Source: Dendrophyllia cribrosa (lineage: Eukaryota; Cnidaria; Anthozoa; Scleractinia; Dendrophylliidae). Taken from it: DNA of 64,000 bases. Shown piece after piece: positions 1 to 12,327 of the stretch. A program made the position numbers and the translations under genes. Under the pieces are notes generated by a model that was not told where the DNA came from, did no database searches, and was given only the letters and a program-made list of their open reading frames with translations. Within the stretch, counting starts at the first letter, position 1. Each line of letters starts with the position of its first letter. The stretch lies in assembly GCA_024195265.1 (NCBI GenBank), contig JAJLRJ010000007.1, forward strand, positions 26,210,600 through 26,274,599. Direction: 5' to 3'.

Positions 1-377
1 TAACCTATTGTCTAGTGGGATGACGTTACTTTTACATATTGACCTCATTATGCAGATGATGAAAGCGGGTGACTGACAAATGACCAGTACAAGAGTCACT
101 TGATCTAGTCTGTATTTAGAAGACTGTTCTGCTCATCTCCCCTCCCGTACCCCCTTCCACGAGTTTCAATTGCACGTGGGGTTCACGCGCGAATATTATG
201 TCAGCCATTGTTCTTTGTGTGGATCCACGCACGTTTGCATAAATTATCCCACGCAATAAATGTTATGCAAAAATGTCACATGGTACGATTCCACCAATCA
301 GATAGCTGGATTTCGACCTGTTAGCCAATCAGGACCCAATGCATAAATTTGCCCCTATGGCCTTATATTACTACTTA
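1..377. other. No gene seen
   Basis: This stretch contains no convincing coding exon, RNA or repeat border. It runs up to the TA dinucleotide that flanks the inverted-repeat element starting at 378. Confidence 0.5.
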
Positions 378-1190
378 CAGTACCGCCTGAAATCATATGC
401 ACATCGGCCGCGGGTTTCACGAGGTGGACGCGCGGGTACTGCACGAGGTTTGGCCGTGCGTCCACCTCGAGAGGAACGAACGAAGCACGAGACGAAACCG
501 AGACGAAACCTAGGGAAACACGCGTTCTTCAAAGGCCGCGTCTTCGTGCACATAATTGCCTTTGTTGTCTTTTATTGTTTGGTATAAGACCACAATACCC
601 AAGAGATTTCAATCGGAAATTTTCGAATGGGTAGCCAAAACGTTCGAACGGCTCATGAAAATTATTTTCGAACCGGTAGCCAAATTGTCGAACGGCTTGT
701 GATAAATTTTCGAACGAGTTTTCGAACGGCTTGGTTTATATCATTCCGGCCGGTCAAAAGCAGCAAGGGCTGAAAATTAAGTCATTGTTGTTACTTTTTT
801 TCGCCGCTGAATGGCCGAAGGAAGTAATTTTGAAACACAGAGAGCATTCACTACCGGCCGGTTTACTGAAGCGAAACTTATTTTCACTTAAGATAACATT
901 TTAAACGGATTCTACGTGAACAGTATAATTACGAAGGAGTCTTCGATCTTGCCAAATTTGCATAAAGAGATAAATACGAGTCACATCAGACAAAAAAGTG
1001 ACTGAATGTAAACGGCGCTTGATAAAAACTTTCTTGGAATATTCTTCTTTCTTCAAGTGAAGATGGTTTCACCATACGACTCGCGAAATTTCCAAAGCAG
1101 AGCAGAGTTATCATTTTTTTTTTCACGATTTGCCAATAATTGCCGCGATGCTTCAAAAGACAATCAACACTGTAATAGAGTTTTACGGTC

Positions 1191-1253
1191 GTTTCGCTAC
1201 AAACTCGTTTCGCTACAAACTCGTTTCGCTACAAACTCGTTTCGCTACAAGTC
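1191..1253. repeat. 16-bp tandem repeat, about four copies
   Basis: The unit GTTTCGCTACAAACTC repeats three times exactly, followed by a partial fourth copy. It lies inside the TA-flanked element at 378-2094. Confidence 0.85.
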
Positions 1254-1942
1254 GTTCAAGCCGTTCAAGCTGTTCTCTTGCCGTTTATCAGCCGTAATTT
1301 GGCGAACGAAACTACAAGAATGACAGAAAATTCTTAAAAGCGCATGGTTTGTATTCAGGTTTCAAATTACCCTTTGACATATGCAAATTTGGAGGACTTT
1401 TTACCGACAACTAGGAACACTGACAAACTTAAAAAGGGCTAAAACTGTTTTTCCGGTACATAACTTTCCCTGCCGTCTTTAACTTCGATTATTATATTTA
1501 GTTTCATTCAAGATTTATTTTAACAATGTTCAGAAATAATTTTACACATGAATTTTGCGTGACTTATAAATGCACTTGGGACTCGGGGCCGCTTGTTTAC
1601 AACCGTGGCCTTCAAGTCAAAGCGGTAAACGGTTTCATCGTCCTTACAATGTAAGGTACTCGGTAAAGGTAAACAATTAGCGTGTAATTTACTTATATGT
1701 TACGTTTACAGCCAGCGGTTCGAAAGTTTTCTTCAGCCGTTTGGCTATGAGCCGTTCCAAATAATTCTTTAGCCGTTCACCCGCAGCCGGATTGATGTTT
1801 TTAGCGAACGCTGTTTAATAGTCAGTTGTAAATGTGAGAAAAAAAATCTATTCAACGGAAAACAATAAAAAACAATAGGCTATTAGATCCTATTGTGTCG
1901 GCCTTTCGTCCATTTGACCGAGGTAAATTTTCAACCTAGGTT

Positions 1943-2012
1943 TTCGTTCGTGAACCGCGCGGGTTTCGTTCGTGAACCGCGCGGGTTTCGTTCGTGAACC
2001 GCACGGTTTCGT
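1943..2012. repeat. 22-bp tandem repeat, three copies
   Basis: A GC-rich unit containing GTTCGTGAACCGCGCGGGTT is repeated three times, the last copy diverged. It lies in the subterminal region of the 378-2094 element and could be a protein-binding array. That role is inference. Confidence 0.8.
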
Positions 2013-2446
2013 CTCGTTCCTCCCGCGTGCACTTCACGCGTTCTGCCCTTGCGGTTCACGCGTGCCGATGTGCATATGATTTCAGGCGGTACTGTACATC
2101 AAAGAAAGTAAGCTTGACCTTCTTCATAACAAAGTGTATTGCTCTCCTTCCTGATCTTCTACATGTAGCAACATGAGATGTGTTGTCATCACCATTCCTG
2201 TCACTTTCCTTTTCTTCTTTCTCAGTGCTCGGCAAGCAAATGTCTGCAAGAATGAAATCCACCTCCTCATTTTGATGTGTGGCTTGTTCGGACTCATTAT
2301 CACTGTTATATTGTTTCAGTTGTGTCGTCATTTTCGATAAAAAGGCTTGTCTTTGCACCTCAAACAATTATCTTTCTTCAATGGATAGGACTTCAGATGA
2401 TGGTATTTCATGTATCTGACCAACACAGCCACTGTTTGCTTACTTA

Positions 2447-3331
2447 TGCTGTGTTTACACTTGGGCATTTACTGAGGTAAATGTTTACTGACTAAACCTT
2501 GGTACATTTGTTCAGTGTTTATACTGGCTCAAATAACTGAGGTAAACCTGTCATCAATCACGATCACGATCAAATCGACAATTGGCGGCAAATTCTAAAA
2601 TCCATACATAAAATGCCCGCGTTTATAAGAGAAGCTGTGGCTCTTGTAGCCCTCCCCTTTCATTTTCTTGTTTTTGAGCTGCAAACTCAGGTCTCAAGAT
2701 TTCAGTGGCTCTTACTTCTGCAGCACCTCAAGAGTCAAGGCGAAAGCAATTAATTTTACTTCAAATTGCTCTTAGAAAGAAAAGGCACACTAGACATGCG
2801 TGGTCATGGCTGAGAAACGAATTCTGGTTTGAAACTCTTTTGCACGGACATTTCATTAAAGATTGGTGGAAAGAGAACTTTCATATCCAGACGTACGTTC
2901 GATTACATTATCCGAGTGGTTGGTCCGGATCTGGCAAAGAAGGACACTAGATTGCGTGAATGTATTCCGGTAAACAAGCGAGAGGTTGTGGCATCGTCGT
3001 AAGGATCTTTGTTTTTTGCCGTGACTCGAAGTAGATTCAAAACAAACGTCGCGAAAACGTGATCGAATGAGACTGATGCAATCTCCACACCACGGGTTGT
3101 GAAATACTATGCGACCACAAGCGGATATATCTGTCATCTCGACCTTGGTTACCGACCTAAACCATGCCTGATCACAGGACTAATCGACTAATCGAGCTTT
3201 TACCTTGGTTAACTTTCTATTGTCTTGGGCGGCGTTTACCATGGTATCAGTTGGCATTTACACTCGCAAAATATTTACCTTGGTAAGTAAACTCCAATAC
3301 CTCGGTAAAATGCTCAAATCTAAACACGGCA
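2447..3331. mobile_element. Truncated PIF/Harbinger-like element
   Basis: The left end (TGCTGTGTTTACACTTGGGC) is inverted at the right end as TGCCGTGTTTAGATTTGAGC. The flanks carry a TTA duplication at 2444-2446 and 3332-3334. A 3-bp TWA-type duplication is characteristic of PIF/Harbinger, and the interior carries a recognisable fragment of its transposase. At 885 bp the element is an internally deleted derivative. Confidence 0.75.
2705..3000 (+). pseudogene. PIF/Harbinger transposase N-terminal fragment, frameshifted
   Basis: The plus strand encodes a W-rich segment ending in KDWWKENFHI. After a frame change it continues as YIIRVVGPDLAKKDTRLREC and then IPVNKREVVA. This pattern (W-W-x-NF, then P.L.K.DTR.R..IPV..R) is typical of the N-terminal part of PIF/Harbinger transposases. 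The catalytic DDE part is absent and at least one frameshift is present, so it is non-functional. It sits within the TTA-flanked element at 2447-3331. Confidence 0.65.
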
Positions 3332-3483
3332 TTAGTGTTTAGTCATTCAGCATACTAACCCAATCATGGATAGAGTACTAGCTGCCACCTTCAAATGCAC
3401 TACTTTCCTGAATGTCATGCGTGTCCAGGGCATCGAGTATGCAGATTGCTGCAACTGCCTCGTTGCATATGTAGAATGTGCAG

Positions 3484-3711
3484 ATGAGTGGTATCAAACC
3501 AGCAGCACAATGTCCCCATTGCATGGACGACAACAGTCAAAGCAAGAGGAAACGGGAGAAGGGCTTCAAAAGTCTCATTGAACTCATAGAAAATCAAATA
3601 GAACTTGTCATTTTTGTCCTTAAGCAGAAGTTCCTTTTTATGAAAGGAGAAATTTCGGTCTCAACTTTCACGGAAGGTGACGTGATTGAAGACCATGAAG
3701 AAGAAAGTTTG
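3484..3711 (+). CDS. Orphan exon candidate, unknown protein
   Basis: An open stretch of 76 codons follows a possible splice acceptor (TGCAG just before 3484) and ends at a consensus donor GTAAGT at 3712. The peptide has a CPHC motif, a basic stretch (KRKREKG) and an acidic C-terminal end. I do not recognise the family. An ATG at 3484 would also allow a first exon. Elsewhere between 3335 and 4875 I see no other gene. The exon could belong to a decayed transposon or an unrecognised gene. Confidence 0.25.
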
Positions 3712-4875
3712 GTAAGTTCTGTTTTTTAGTAGATTTCAAAAGTTTGCTATTACCCATTTCATCGTAACCATATTCAGTGCCATCATCAACATGATGACAT
3801 ATATTATTGGTCAAATAAATAGCACAATGAAGACAGCGAATAGACTGAATAGTCAACCTTTTCAAAGTAAATGCTGTATGTTGCGCGAAATACGGAATTC
3901 CATGTCAAATACAGTCCGTACAACTTCAATTGTAAACTTAAGATACAAGGCCAAAGAGTTTACTCATCCAATTTGAAGTGTGTAACTGTGCTAGAAAACT
4001 AGCTTTCGTGATTTAAAAATGTCATATATTTGTCGGTAAAATCCCTTCAATGTCCGTGTAAAACTCTACTGACAAATGTATTTAAACTTAAAAATGCGAA
4101 AACTCGATTTCTAGATCAGTTATATCCCTCAAATTTGATTAGTAAACCCGATTGCTTGGTATCTTAAGTTAATACAATACATAAAATTTCCAGAACAAAC
4201 ATTTTGTGGGATTTATTTCCCATCAATCAATACAAACACTGTATTTCGCACATGTTTTGCACCCCCTGCAACTCTTTGGCCTCATACCTTTAGTAGTTGT
4301 CTAAATTTTCAATTGAAATTTTGTGGAAATTATTTGTCTTACATGACACCCTCAGGAGCCGAAAAACGACGAGTGGTGACTTCATTTGCCTGCAAAAACT
4401 CACAAAAATATCTAAAATCATGGATTACAAACCTAACGCTTTGTATATACTAGAAATACGTACAGCTAGGTCCACCTATGGTACTTGGAGAGGATATATA
4501 AAGTAAACCATTATGGAATAGACAACAACCCGCTACACTGACATAAACCACCCTCTATCGTTTACCATTAGCCAATTTGAAGGGGTGCACGAAGTGGCTA
4601 AGAGCATTAGCCCTGGGAGTCACATAGAGGTCAAACTTGCCAGGTTAGATAAGTCAGATTAAAAAAACACAATGCTTTGCCATAAACACTGATGCCCAAG
4701 TGACACTAGAAATGCGGTCTATAAGGACCAGTAGAGAACCTTACAATGTAAGTAAAAAATATAGTTACATTTTTTATCCCTTCATTCGCCATTATTTATT
4801 TGACTCTTTTTGGAACAAGAACAAGTCGTACAACTGTGAGGTATAGTTTGTAACTATTGTTTTATTAAATCTCAG

Positions 4876-5037
4876 TTACCATATATCCCATCGAACTGGC
4901 CTTTTCAACCAAGTCACCAAGAATTTTAGTGGAAGTCATTTCCAAAGATGGTGGTCAATCAATCACAAAAGTGGTGACCAACCCAGGCCTTGAGGAAGTA
5001 ACTTTAATTCCTATAGAGGGGGAAACAATCGACGAAG
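4876..5037 (+). CDS. Orphan exon candidate, acidic peptide
   Basis: An acceptor (AAATCTCAG) precedes 54 open codons, and a donor GTACGC follows at 5038. The peptide includes ILVEVISKDGGQSITKVVTN and then an acidic run of Glu and Asp. No family is recognised. The following 5040-5440 contains a short open tail ending in TSRFSDS and a stop near 5386, but no defensible gene structure. Confidence 0.2.
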
Positions 5038-5878
5038 GTACGCAAATCAACTGTTTATGAACAGTAAAACTCATTCAAGGGCATGGTTGCTTGGACACAG
5101 TTAGCAGCCCTTGGTCACGGAAGAGAGCAAGGCATGGCCTCAAAGGATATGAATGAAGGAAAACTTAGATATAAGGTCGTCTTTCCAAAGCAGATAAAAG
5201 AATAGATTGCCAAATCCATAATGGAGAAGACCATCTTAAATCTATGCTCAATGCAATATGCTGCTGAAAGAAGTGCTACACTCACAGCACCTCACATCCC
5301 ACACAACATTGCTTCAACTCGTCGAGCAGCTAAAGCAGATTTCATTGCAAAACACACATCAAGATTTTCTGACTCTTGAAACTACACTATATAATACTGT
5401 ATATTCTTGAATTATAGTCAGGAGGGATTACCCATTTGTCGTTTGTAGGTGGTAGTTAACCCTAAATCGAAAAGAACAGTCTGCCCTTATTTCCAAACAA
5501 TTGAATCAAAATCAATAAAACTTGGCAGAATTGTAGACATTGTAAGAACACATCGATTGGTACTATTTAAAGTAGCTGTACTAATTTGGTTTCCATGGTA
5601 ACAGGTAATGAAAACAAGAAATATAGCACAATTGGAAGAAATAACTAGCTTGGAATAATAGATATCAACTTCAAACCAAAAAAATATTCTTTGGCTAGTA
5701 ATAAACTATGCAACAAGTAGACCGTTTTTTAATCGGCCCAAATTTTCACCGCGGTTGCTAAAAATAGCCAGCTTCTATAGCAACAACAACAAAATTTAAG
5801 ATTCACAAAAACTGTCTACTTGTTGCAAAAAGCACAATAAAATACCCTTTCTGACCAAAAATAAAGAAAATCCATTAA

Positions 5879-6895
5879 GAGCGGATGTCTGTAAATATCG
5901 ACCAGGGGTGGGAATTATAAAATTTTTGAAAAATCCCCAAAAAATTCTGTAGACTACCCTAGGTATTCTATTAATGAAAATGTAAATTTAAGTTTGATCG
6001 GATAAATATTTTGGCGATACGGCGGGTGTCAAGTTCAGGCGCTTCACGGCCCTCGCCAGACCGCTTTTTCGGGGCCCGAGACCGGGCTATGAAAAGAGCC
6101 CGATTTGAATCTAATTCAAATATCATTCAACCCAGAAAGCTTCTTATTGTACTAAACGGATTTTAACAGACATTTTGAGTGGTCATGTGCTTGAATTGAT
6201 TGCGACTAGATTATTTTACAGATTTTTAAATATTTACAAATGTTTGAGGATTTCATGCGAGCAAAATTTTGTCGAAATTAGAAGGCCTAAAATTACACCC
6301 GGTACCTAGTTTCAAACAGCAAAAGACATTCCATATTAAAAGGCAATCTCTGAGCTTTCAAAATATGGTTTTAAAACTTTGGGCAACACATGAAATGAAT
6401 TTTTGGGAACGCGAAATTCAGGGAGCACTTGAGTGAAATTTGACCTTTCTGACTTGACAGTTTTGAGGTTCGGCGCGACACACAAATCAATACTCAAACA
6501 AATGTTTCAGCCAAAATAAGTTTAATTTAGGCAATCTCATGTCCCACAGTGATACATACATGCTTCATAGACATCAGGTGGAAAATTTTACACCAATTTT
6601 CAGCCGAAAAGAATTGATATCCCGGCTTTCAGGTATTCAAACTTGCCTCGCTAATGTAATTGTAAACATGTGGGTCAAGTTCTTATCACGACACAGCGAA
6701 GTGTTCAAAATCTACACCATATTTATTCTGTCTAGCATATAATCAGATCTACAATATGTTTGTTTGTACCTCGTGTCCTTCTTTGTCTTCATTTCCGCAA
6801 AAACTGACGCAAACTACAGCGAAATCCCCTTGACGTGTCTCGTTGAAGTCACGGTGCTGTTGATTGTGTTGTTATATAACATGACACACGGGGAG
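5879..6895 (+). repeat. Left ~1-kb terminal inverted repeat
   Basis: It matches the reverse complement of 18950-19970 along its whole length with substitutions and small indels. A landmark shared by both copies is the GC-rich block TTTTTCGGGGCCCGAGACCG near 6065. The inner border lies near ATAACATGACA/CACGGGGAG at about 6885. Confidence 0.85.
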
Positions 6896-7190
6896 ACCCC
6901 CGGGGGGGGGTACTCCCTTATATACGCTATATAGGTATGTGCCGCCCGATAGGGTATGGTTTTTTAGGTGCTCAGTCCTTAAATAGGGTATCCTTTTTGG
7001 TATGGTATTGTGGTCCTTAGATATTCCTTAGATAGGGTCACTAAATTGCAGTATCCACCCCAACGAGTAAAACGAAAAAGATATGGTCTGTTAAAACTGG
7101 GCCTTAAAAAGGGTATCAAATCTCGATTTTCTACCCTTAATAGGGTCAGGATTTGAGAACCTTTTCTGTGAACTCGAAGGGTTCCTTTTA
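6749..7190 (+). repeat. Direct repeat, first copy (inner repeat end plus AGGGTAT-rich repeat)
   Basis: About 440 bp here are repeated in the same orientation at 8159-8625. Both start in the inner part of the long inverted repeat (ACAATATGTTTGTTTGTACC). They continue through a G-run into a repeat rich in AGGGTATxxTTTTT and GTATGTGCCGCCCGATAGGG. The rest of 6896-7900 contains no coding exon that I can support. Confidence 0.85.
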
Positions 7191-8158
7191 ACTGCTTTAA
7201 TTTAAAAACATTGTTCAGAAAACTTTCTCGCATGCGCTAACTATGTATTTGGCAAGAAACTCGCTTTATGTTTGCAAGCAACTGAAATGTTTCTTATTGA
7301 AATAAAATTTATAATTTAATATGGTTTATACACAGGATGTTTTCCTTTTTTAAAAGCGAAACTTCTAACGGAACTGAAAGCAGTGGAAGGTTTTTTCAGT
7401 CGTTTGGTATGTACAGCTTTGTCGAGTGGTAAACGAGTCCGTAATTAAACATTGTTTTGACACGCAAGATGATGAGAAATTTAACGTGTTAAATTTTTGA
7501 AAAATACAACATCCGTTTTTTTTTTACTTTTGCTTTGACGCGACGACGTTTGTTTTGCCTCAACTGCGAACGGTAACCGCAGTCGCTACGATTGGCTTAA
7601 ATGATGGAGTCAGCTAATTGGATTTAATAGTTGAGAATCAAATTTCGACAAAATATGACAAGCGATGAGTTGTGACTGATACGTAACATTCGTTTCCCAA
7701 ACTCTCCGAAGCATCAAACTGCGTGATCCATCAACACTTCTATTGTATTATATTGCGCAATTGGGTCACGGCCGACAGAAAGAGCCAGTTGTCAAGGCTT
7801 GAGGGTTCTCAGTAGCACGGTCTCGTTCTTCAATATAAAGTTTTCTCTTGCACTGAAAATAAGTAAGCATCATTGCCAGCGAGTACACGTCTGCTCGCTA
7901 ATGTGCAAAGATACAGCGTGCGGATATGGAGTGCTGGTTGGGGGCGAGTGTGGTTCAAGTACCAAATACCCGAGCACAGAGTATGTGCGCATCGGAGAGT
8001 GTAACCGATCAATTGAGCGCCACTTTACAGACACCCTGCAAGCCAGTTTTGCTAACTGTGGTTTGAAGACTGAAGCAGAGATGATATTAGCCAGGGCAGG
8101 TAAGTTTGAGACATGTTTTCTTTTTTTTTTAATCTCACGTTAAGCTGTACTCTGGTCC

Positions 8159-8625
8159 CACAATATGTTTGTTTGTACCTCGTGTCCTTCTTTGTCTTCA
8201 TTTCCGCAAAAACTGACGCAAACTACAGCGAAATCCCCTTGACGTGTCTCGTTGAAGTCACGGTGCTGTTGATTGGGTTGTTACATAACATGACACACGG
8301 GGAGACCCCCGGGGGGGGGGGGGGTACTCCCTTATATACGCTATATAGGTATGTGCCGCCCGATAGGGTAGGGTTTTTTAGGTGCTCAGTCCTTATAAAA
8401 TAGGGTATCCTTTTTGGTATTTTTGGTATTGTGATTCTTAGATATTCCTTATATAGGGTCACTAAATTGCAGTATCCACCCCACCGCGCAAAACGAAAAA
8501 GATATGGTCTGTTAAAACTGTACTGCACGCCTTGGTTTCGAGGCCTTTAAAAGGGTATCAAATCTTGATTTCTACCCTTAAGTAGGGTCAGGGTTTGAGA
8601 ACCTCGGCGGCACACACCTATCCTA
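8159..8625 (+). repeat. Direct repeat, second copy
   Basis: This is the second copy of the 6749-7190 block, with a longer G-run (about 8311-8324) and several small indels. A C-run of nearly 30 bases follows at about 8641-8669. The two copies bracket the first exon of the element's transposase gene. The rest of 8100-9311 shows no gene. Confidence 0.85.
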
Positions 8626-9311
8626 AATTGTCGGGATTACCCCCTCCCCCCCCCCCCCCCCCCCCCCCCGCAGCCCCGGGACTCTGGTGTTGTGTATGCG
8701 CGTGCCGGGTTGCACTATTGTAGTCATAAGGCAGGTAAAAAAAAAAGGTTTACCTATTTTTTCATAAGTTAATTTATCAAGGAACGGGCGTCAAAAGCGT
8801 GGAACGCTTTTTTGCAAGCTACAGCTAATGTATTACACTCTGTGTGCGATTTTCTTGCTCTTGGTCTGATGTTTTTGGTGTTTAATCGCGTGTTAAAGAA
8901 ATCCGCAATTATAAAGCGCGCGCTGTTTTTCAATTAAACACGTTTAATGAGAGGATGCATTTGGAACATTCATGCGTGAGTCAAAGCACTATGGAACGGA
9001 CCAGGGGGAAAGGTACAGGTTTTTGTTCCTGTTCTCTTTTTTTCCTGGGGTAGCGTTTAAGCTTGATTTTTCTTAGTTATTTTGTGTGATTTTTTGTTCT
9101 TTTTGTACTTGCACGAAAGTTTTTCTTTGGAGTTTAGGCTTGCACGATTTTTATCCCCTAAACTATCTAATGGCCAGTCGCCATTAAAATTCGGCAAAAT
9201 GAGACTGAAAATATCCGCCGTAGGATTTAAGGAGAATCCGTTACCCGACCCAGTTTTATACGTTGTTCCAAAACGCAAATTCTGCACTATATATACACCA
9301 GGAACTCAATG

Positions 9312-9458
9312 GATTGTTTTAATGTTTAGGTTAAAAGGTTTAATTAATATGTATGTATGGAATTTCCGTAATAGATATTCTATATCAGTTAGATCAGCTT
9401 TTTAGCTAATGCTACATGTCAGTAGTTCATTCTTGTGACTCCTTGTTAGTGAAAGCAC
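9312..9458 (+). repeat. Ngaro split repeat A1
   Basis: Left end of the element, nearly identical to 12375-12521. It starts GATTGTTTTAATGTTTAGG and ends GTTAGTGAAAGCAC. Confidence 0.9.
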
Positions 9459-9489
9459 ATCCTTCATCCTTAATTTTAATCTCCTCGTC

Positions 9490-10491
9490 ATGGCCAGCAA
9501 ATTCGACAAAGAGGATTACATGTTCGACGTAGAGAATTTGTCAGCATACATGGCATCTATGGACGCCGACGCCGACGACACCGAGCCTGGCGCCCGTCCT
9601 AAAATATCTAAACGTCTAGCTGCGAAAGCCGCGGGAAAATCCGCCAAGTTGCAACAACCAACCGCATCCTCCGCAGACTCCCTCCTGGAACTTGAACGTC
9701 TTAAAAACCAGAACCTGCGAATGGAACTAGAGATTACCAAGACCCAACTGGAACTAGAAAAAATGAAGAATGGTCAAGTGCAACAACAGACCCCCACTAA
9801 GACTTCACCTACTTTAGGGCAACCGCGCCTGTTGCATGCCGCCCTCACATCCACTCCTGAAAGCACCCGAGTTTCGGGCATCCCGACCTTGGAACAACTC
9901 CGGGAGAAGAAAAAGCCTGGGGCAACCCTCCCGAACAACTATGTGTTCTCGACAAAAGGTACGATCAATTATGAATCTTTAGATCTCCCAGATTTTGTAA
10001 ATGGTTTTCTAGAATTCTTAAAACATCAATCAGACGCACGCAAACCCGGGCTAATAAAGCACCTTCAACTGCTAATGGCACATGCATCCACTTACACCTG
10101 GCCTAGCGTTCGCAGTTTCCACCTGTCCATTGCTACAGCAATTGATCAAGGCAGACTTTCGTGGTCTGATTGTGATACCATCCGTGAGAGATCACAAACA
10201 TTTTTCACACATCAGGACCTACGCACGCAATCACGCACGTCGGGTACACAGCCAAATCACAGCACACAGCAGTCACCAACACAACGACCCAGTAGCCGCG
10301 AAAGGAAAGAACAGTATTGCCGCGATTGGAATTATAAGGCAAAATGTGATTGCCAAACTACCAGCGCAAGCTATTCTAGCAACCATCAGTGTCGCGTGTG
10401 TGATACGACAGATCACCCCATGTTGCATTGCCCCAAGCGGAAATTCCCTATTCCGAGCACGCAGACCAGCCCGGATTCGACTAGGGAATGA
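9490..10491 (+). CDS. Ngaro ORF1, gag-like protein with coiled coil and Cys-rich tail
   Basis: 333 codons starting at ATG 9490. Residues about 65-95 form a Leu/Lys/Glu-rich coiled coil (LELERLKNQNLRMELEI). The C-terminal part has a Cys/His cluster, YCRDWNYKAKCDC...HQCRVC...DHPMLHC, resembling the zinc-binding region of Gag-like ORF1 proteins of DIRS-order elements. It presumably packages element RNA. The stop overlaps the next ORF's ATG in the arrangement ATGA (10488-10491), which suggests coupled translation. The frame is intact. Confidence 0.75.
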   Translation: MASKFDKEDYMFDVENLSAYMASMDADADDTEPGARPKISKRLAAKAAGKSAKLQQPTASSADSLLELERLKNQNLRMELEITKTQLELEKMKNGQVQQQTPTKTSPTLGQPRLLHAALTSTPESTRVSGIPTLEQLREKKKPGATLPNNYVFSTKGTINYESLDLPDFVNGFLEFLKHQSDARKPGLIKHLQLLMAHASTYTWPSVRSFHLSIATAIDQGRLSWSDCDTIRERSQTFFTHQDLRTQSRTSGTQPNHSTQQSPTQRPSSRERKEQYCRDWNYKAKCDCQTTSASYSSNHQCRVCDTTDHPMLHCPKRKFPIPSTQTSPDSTRE

Positions 10492-11162
10492 CAAACATTA
10501 CAAGTCGCTCTCGCGGATTCCATGCGAGCTGCTACCCTGTACAATTTTCAGGGCGCAAACAAACTCTGACGACAGTGTTTAATCTTGAACGCTGGAATTA
10601 TTATCTTAGAGACTATAATGACCTTATTGTTACTCCTTTCTTGCAATATGGCTGGCCGATCAATCACTCAGCGGATCAGCTTCCACGCTCCACGCTTCAA
10701 AATCATCCGTCTGCTCGCCAGCCTCCCACGCTACTTCGGGACTACATCGCTAAAGAACTCCAATACAAAGCTGTCATAGGACACTTCCACTGCAATCCTT
10801 TTAGCACGGACTGTGTCATTTCGCCCCTGCAAAGCGTCACAAAACGTGATTCAAGTGTGCCGCGCGTGGTCCACGATCTCAGTTTTCCTTCCGGTCAGTC
10901 TGTTAACGATGGCATCGCCCGTGATGAATATCTAAACCAACCTTTCCAACTTCGTTTACCGGGCGTCGACAAATTGGTTAAATTCATTAACAATAAGGGA
11001 CCCGGTTGCTTCGTCTTCAAAAAAGATCTTAAACGCGCTTACAGGCAAATTCCCGTTGACCCGCATGATTACCACCTACTTGGAATTTACCATGCGGTCA
11101 CATCTCAAGATCTTCAGCAAGTTTCTCCAGATGAATCAATGTTCGCGTTCACCGTATATTAG
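10488..11162 (+). pseudogene. Ngaro reverse transcriptase, truncated
   Basis: ATG 10488 overlaps the ORF1 stop. The frame includes RT fingers/palm motifs: VVHDLSFPSGQSVNDGI and FKKDLKRAYRQIPVDP, the latter carrying the first catalytic Asp. Homology ends near 11095 (YHLLGIYH), and an unrelated short tail runs to a stop at 11160-11162. The palm half with the YxDD box and the whole RNase H domain are missing, so a deletion of roughly a kilobase is inferred. The enzyme cannot be active. Confidence 0.8.
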
Positions 11163-11274
11163 CTACCTATACCTTGACATTTTATTTTAATAGCTTTTAA
11201 TTTCTCCTCGCGTTTACGAGCCTCATCCTATTTTCTTTGATTCCTTTGTTCATTCCGCAGATAACAACGAGGCC

Positions 11275-12327
11275 TTGCTGTCTTTGCAGCAGTATTTGGA
11301 ATCTATTCAGACTTTCGCATTTCGCGATTCTACGAAACGCTCCATGAGAACTTATTTACATAGTTATTTGTTGTTTTGTCAGTATTTTAAGCTTTCACCA
11401 TTTCCGGTAACAAAACCAATGTATTTACTTTATTTTGTTTTTTTGTCGCGGTCATTAGCATCATACAATTCAGTAGTTAATTATTTAGGCATCATCACGC
11501 ACATTAACCGTTCGTTTGGCGCTAGTCTCGCTTTTCTTCAAGATTATGATATCTACCTAGCCAAACGGGCGGTACGTCGGATTTTAGGTGATTGTGCAAA
11601 CCGCAAGGAACCGATAACTATCGAGATTCTCTTAACTTAACTCAGAAATTTTGATTTCAATAATCACTTGCATGTTTGTATGCGCGCTTTATTTTTAGTC
11701 GCTTTCTTTTCATTCTTGCGAATTTCCAACTTAGTTCCCTACAAGTTATCTGACATCGGAGATCCTAAGGCTTGTCATTTAACGCCCTCTAGCGTGACGT
11801 TCAACGCTCAAGGGGCTTTGTTATGTATAACACATACTAAGACTATACAGTTTCGCGAACGGCAGTTAGAAATTCCCTTGCCTCGTATTCCGGGCTCTCC
11901 TCTTTGCCCGGTTACTGCTCTCAAGCAATACTTAGCTAGTGTTAAAATACCACCTAATTCTCCCTTGTTTGTTTGTAAATCTAGGGACATTTACAAGCCT
12001 ATCTTAGCCCATCAGTATAATGCATTTCTTAAAGCATCGCTATCGGCTGTTGGCGTCAATCCCACGCACTATTCCTCGCACAATTTTCGTCGAGGGGGTG
12101 CAACCTTTGCTTTTTGCCATGACGCGCCTACAGCATTTATTAAAGCTCAAGGAGATTGGAAGAGTGACGCTTATTTAGTATATCTCACTCTTTCCACCGC
12201 CAATAAATTTAAAATTCTCAATTCTATCACACGCAGACTTTCTCCCACCCATTACTTTGTTTTTCTCTTCCATTTTTATTCCCCTTTGGGTTTGGGGTTG
12301 TCCGGTGCTAGAGTCGTACCGAAATAA
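11275..12327 (+). pseudogene. Ngaro tyrosine recombinase, one in-frame stop
   Basis: One frame spans the recombinase. Its N-terminal part (FAFRDSTKRSMRTYLHSYLLF) is the core-binding region. The catalytic part has the first Arg in SFLRISNLV, then HNFRRGG (the HxxR pair), and a Tyr in DAYLVYLTL. These are the R..HxxR..Y residues of the family. A single TAA at 11638-11640 interrupts an otherwise continuous frame. The coding end lies inside repeat B1. The family integrates circular cDNA by recombination rather than using an integrase. Confidence 0.85.

Larger units (their letters stand above)
378..2094. mobile_element. Non-autonomous TA-flanked inverted-repeat element (Tc1/mariner-like)
   Basis: The left end reads CAGTACCGCCTGAAATCATA and continues to about 408. 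Its reverse complement ends at 2094, so the terminal inverted repeats are about 31 bp and nearly perfect. A TA flanks both ends (376-377 and 2095-2096). The subterminal DNA is also loosely inverted, with GC-rich GAACCGC and GAACGA/GACGAAACC motifs. No transposase frame is visible inside, so it looks non-autonomous. The TA duplication and CAGT start fit the Tc1/mariner superfamily. That assignment is an inference. Confidence 0.65.

Noticed and set aside
9082..9405. 107-codon plus-strand frame overlapping the Ngaro left end
   Set aside because: It runs across the border of repeat A1 into unrelated DNA, has no domain, and has non-coding composition.
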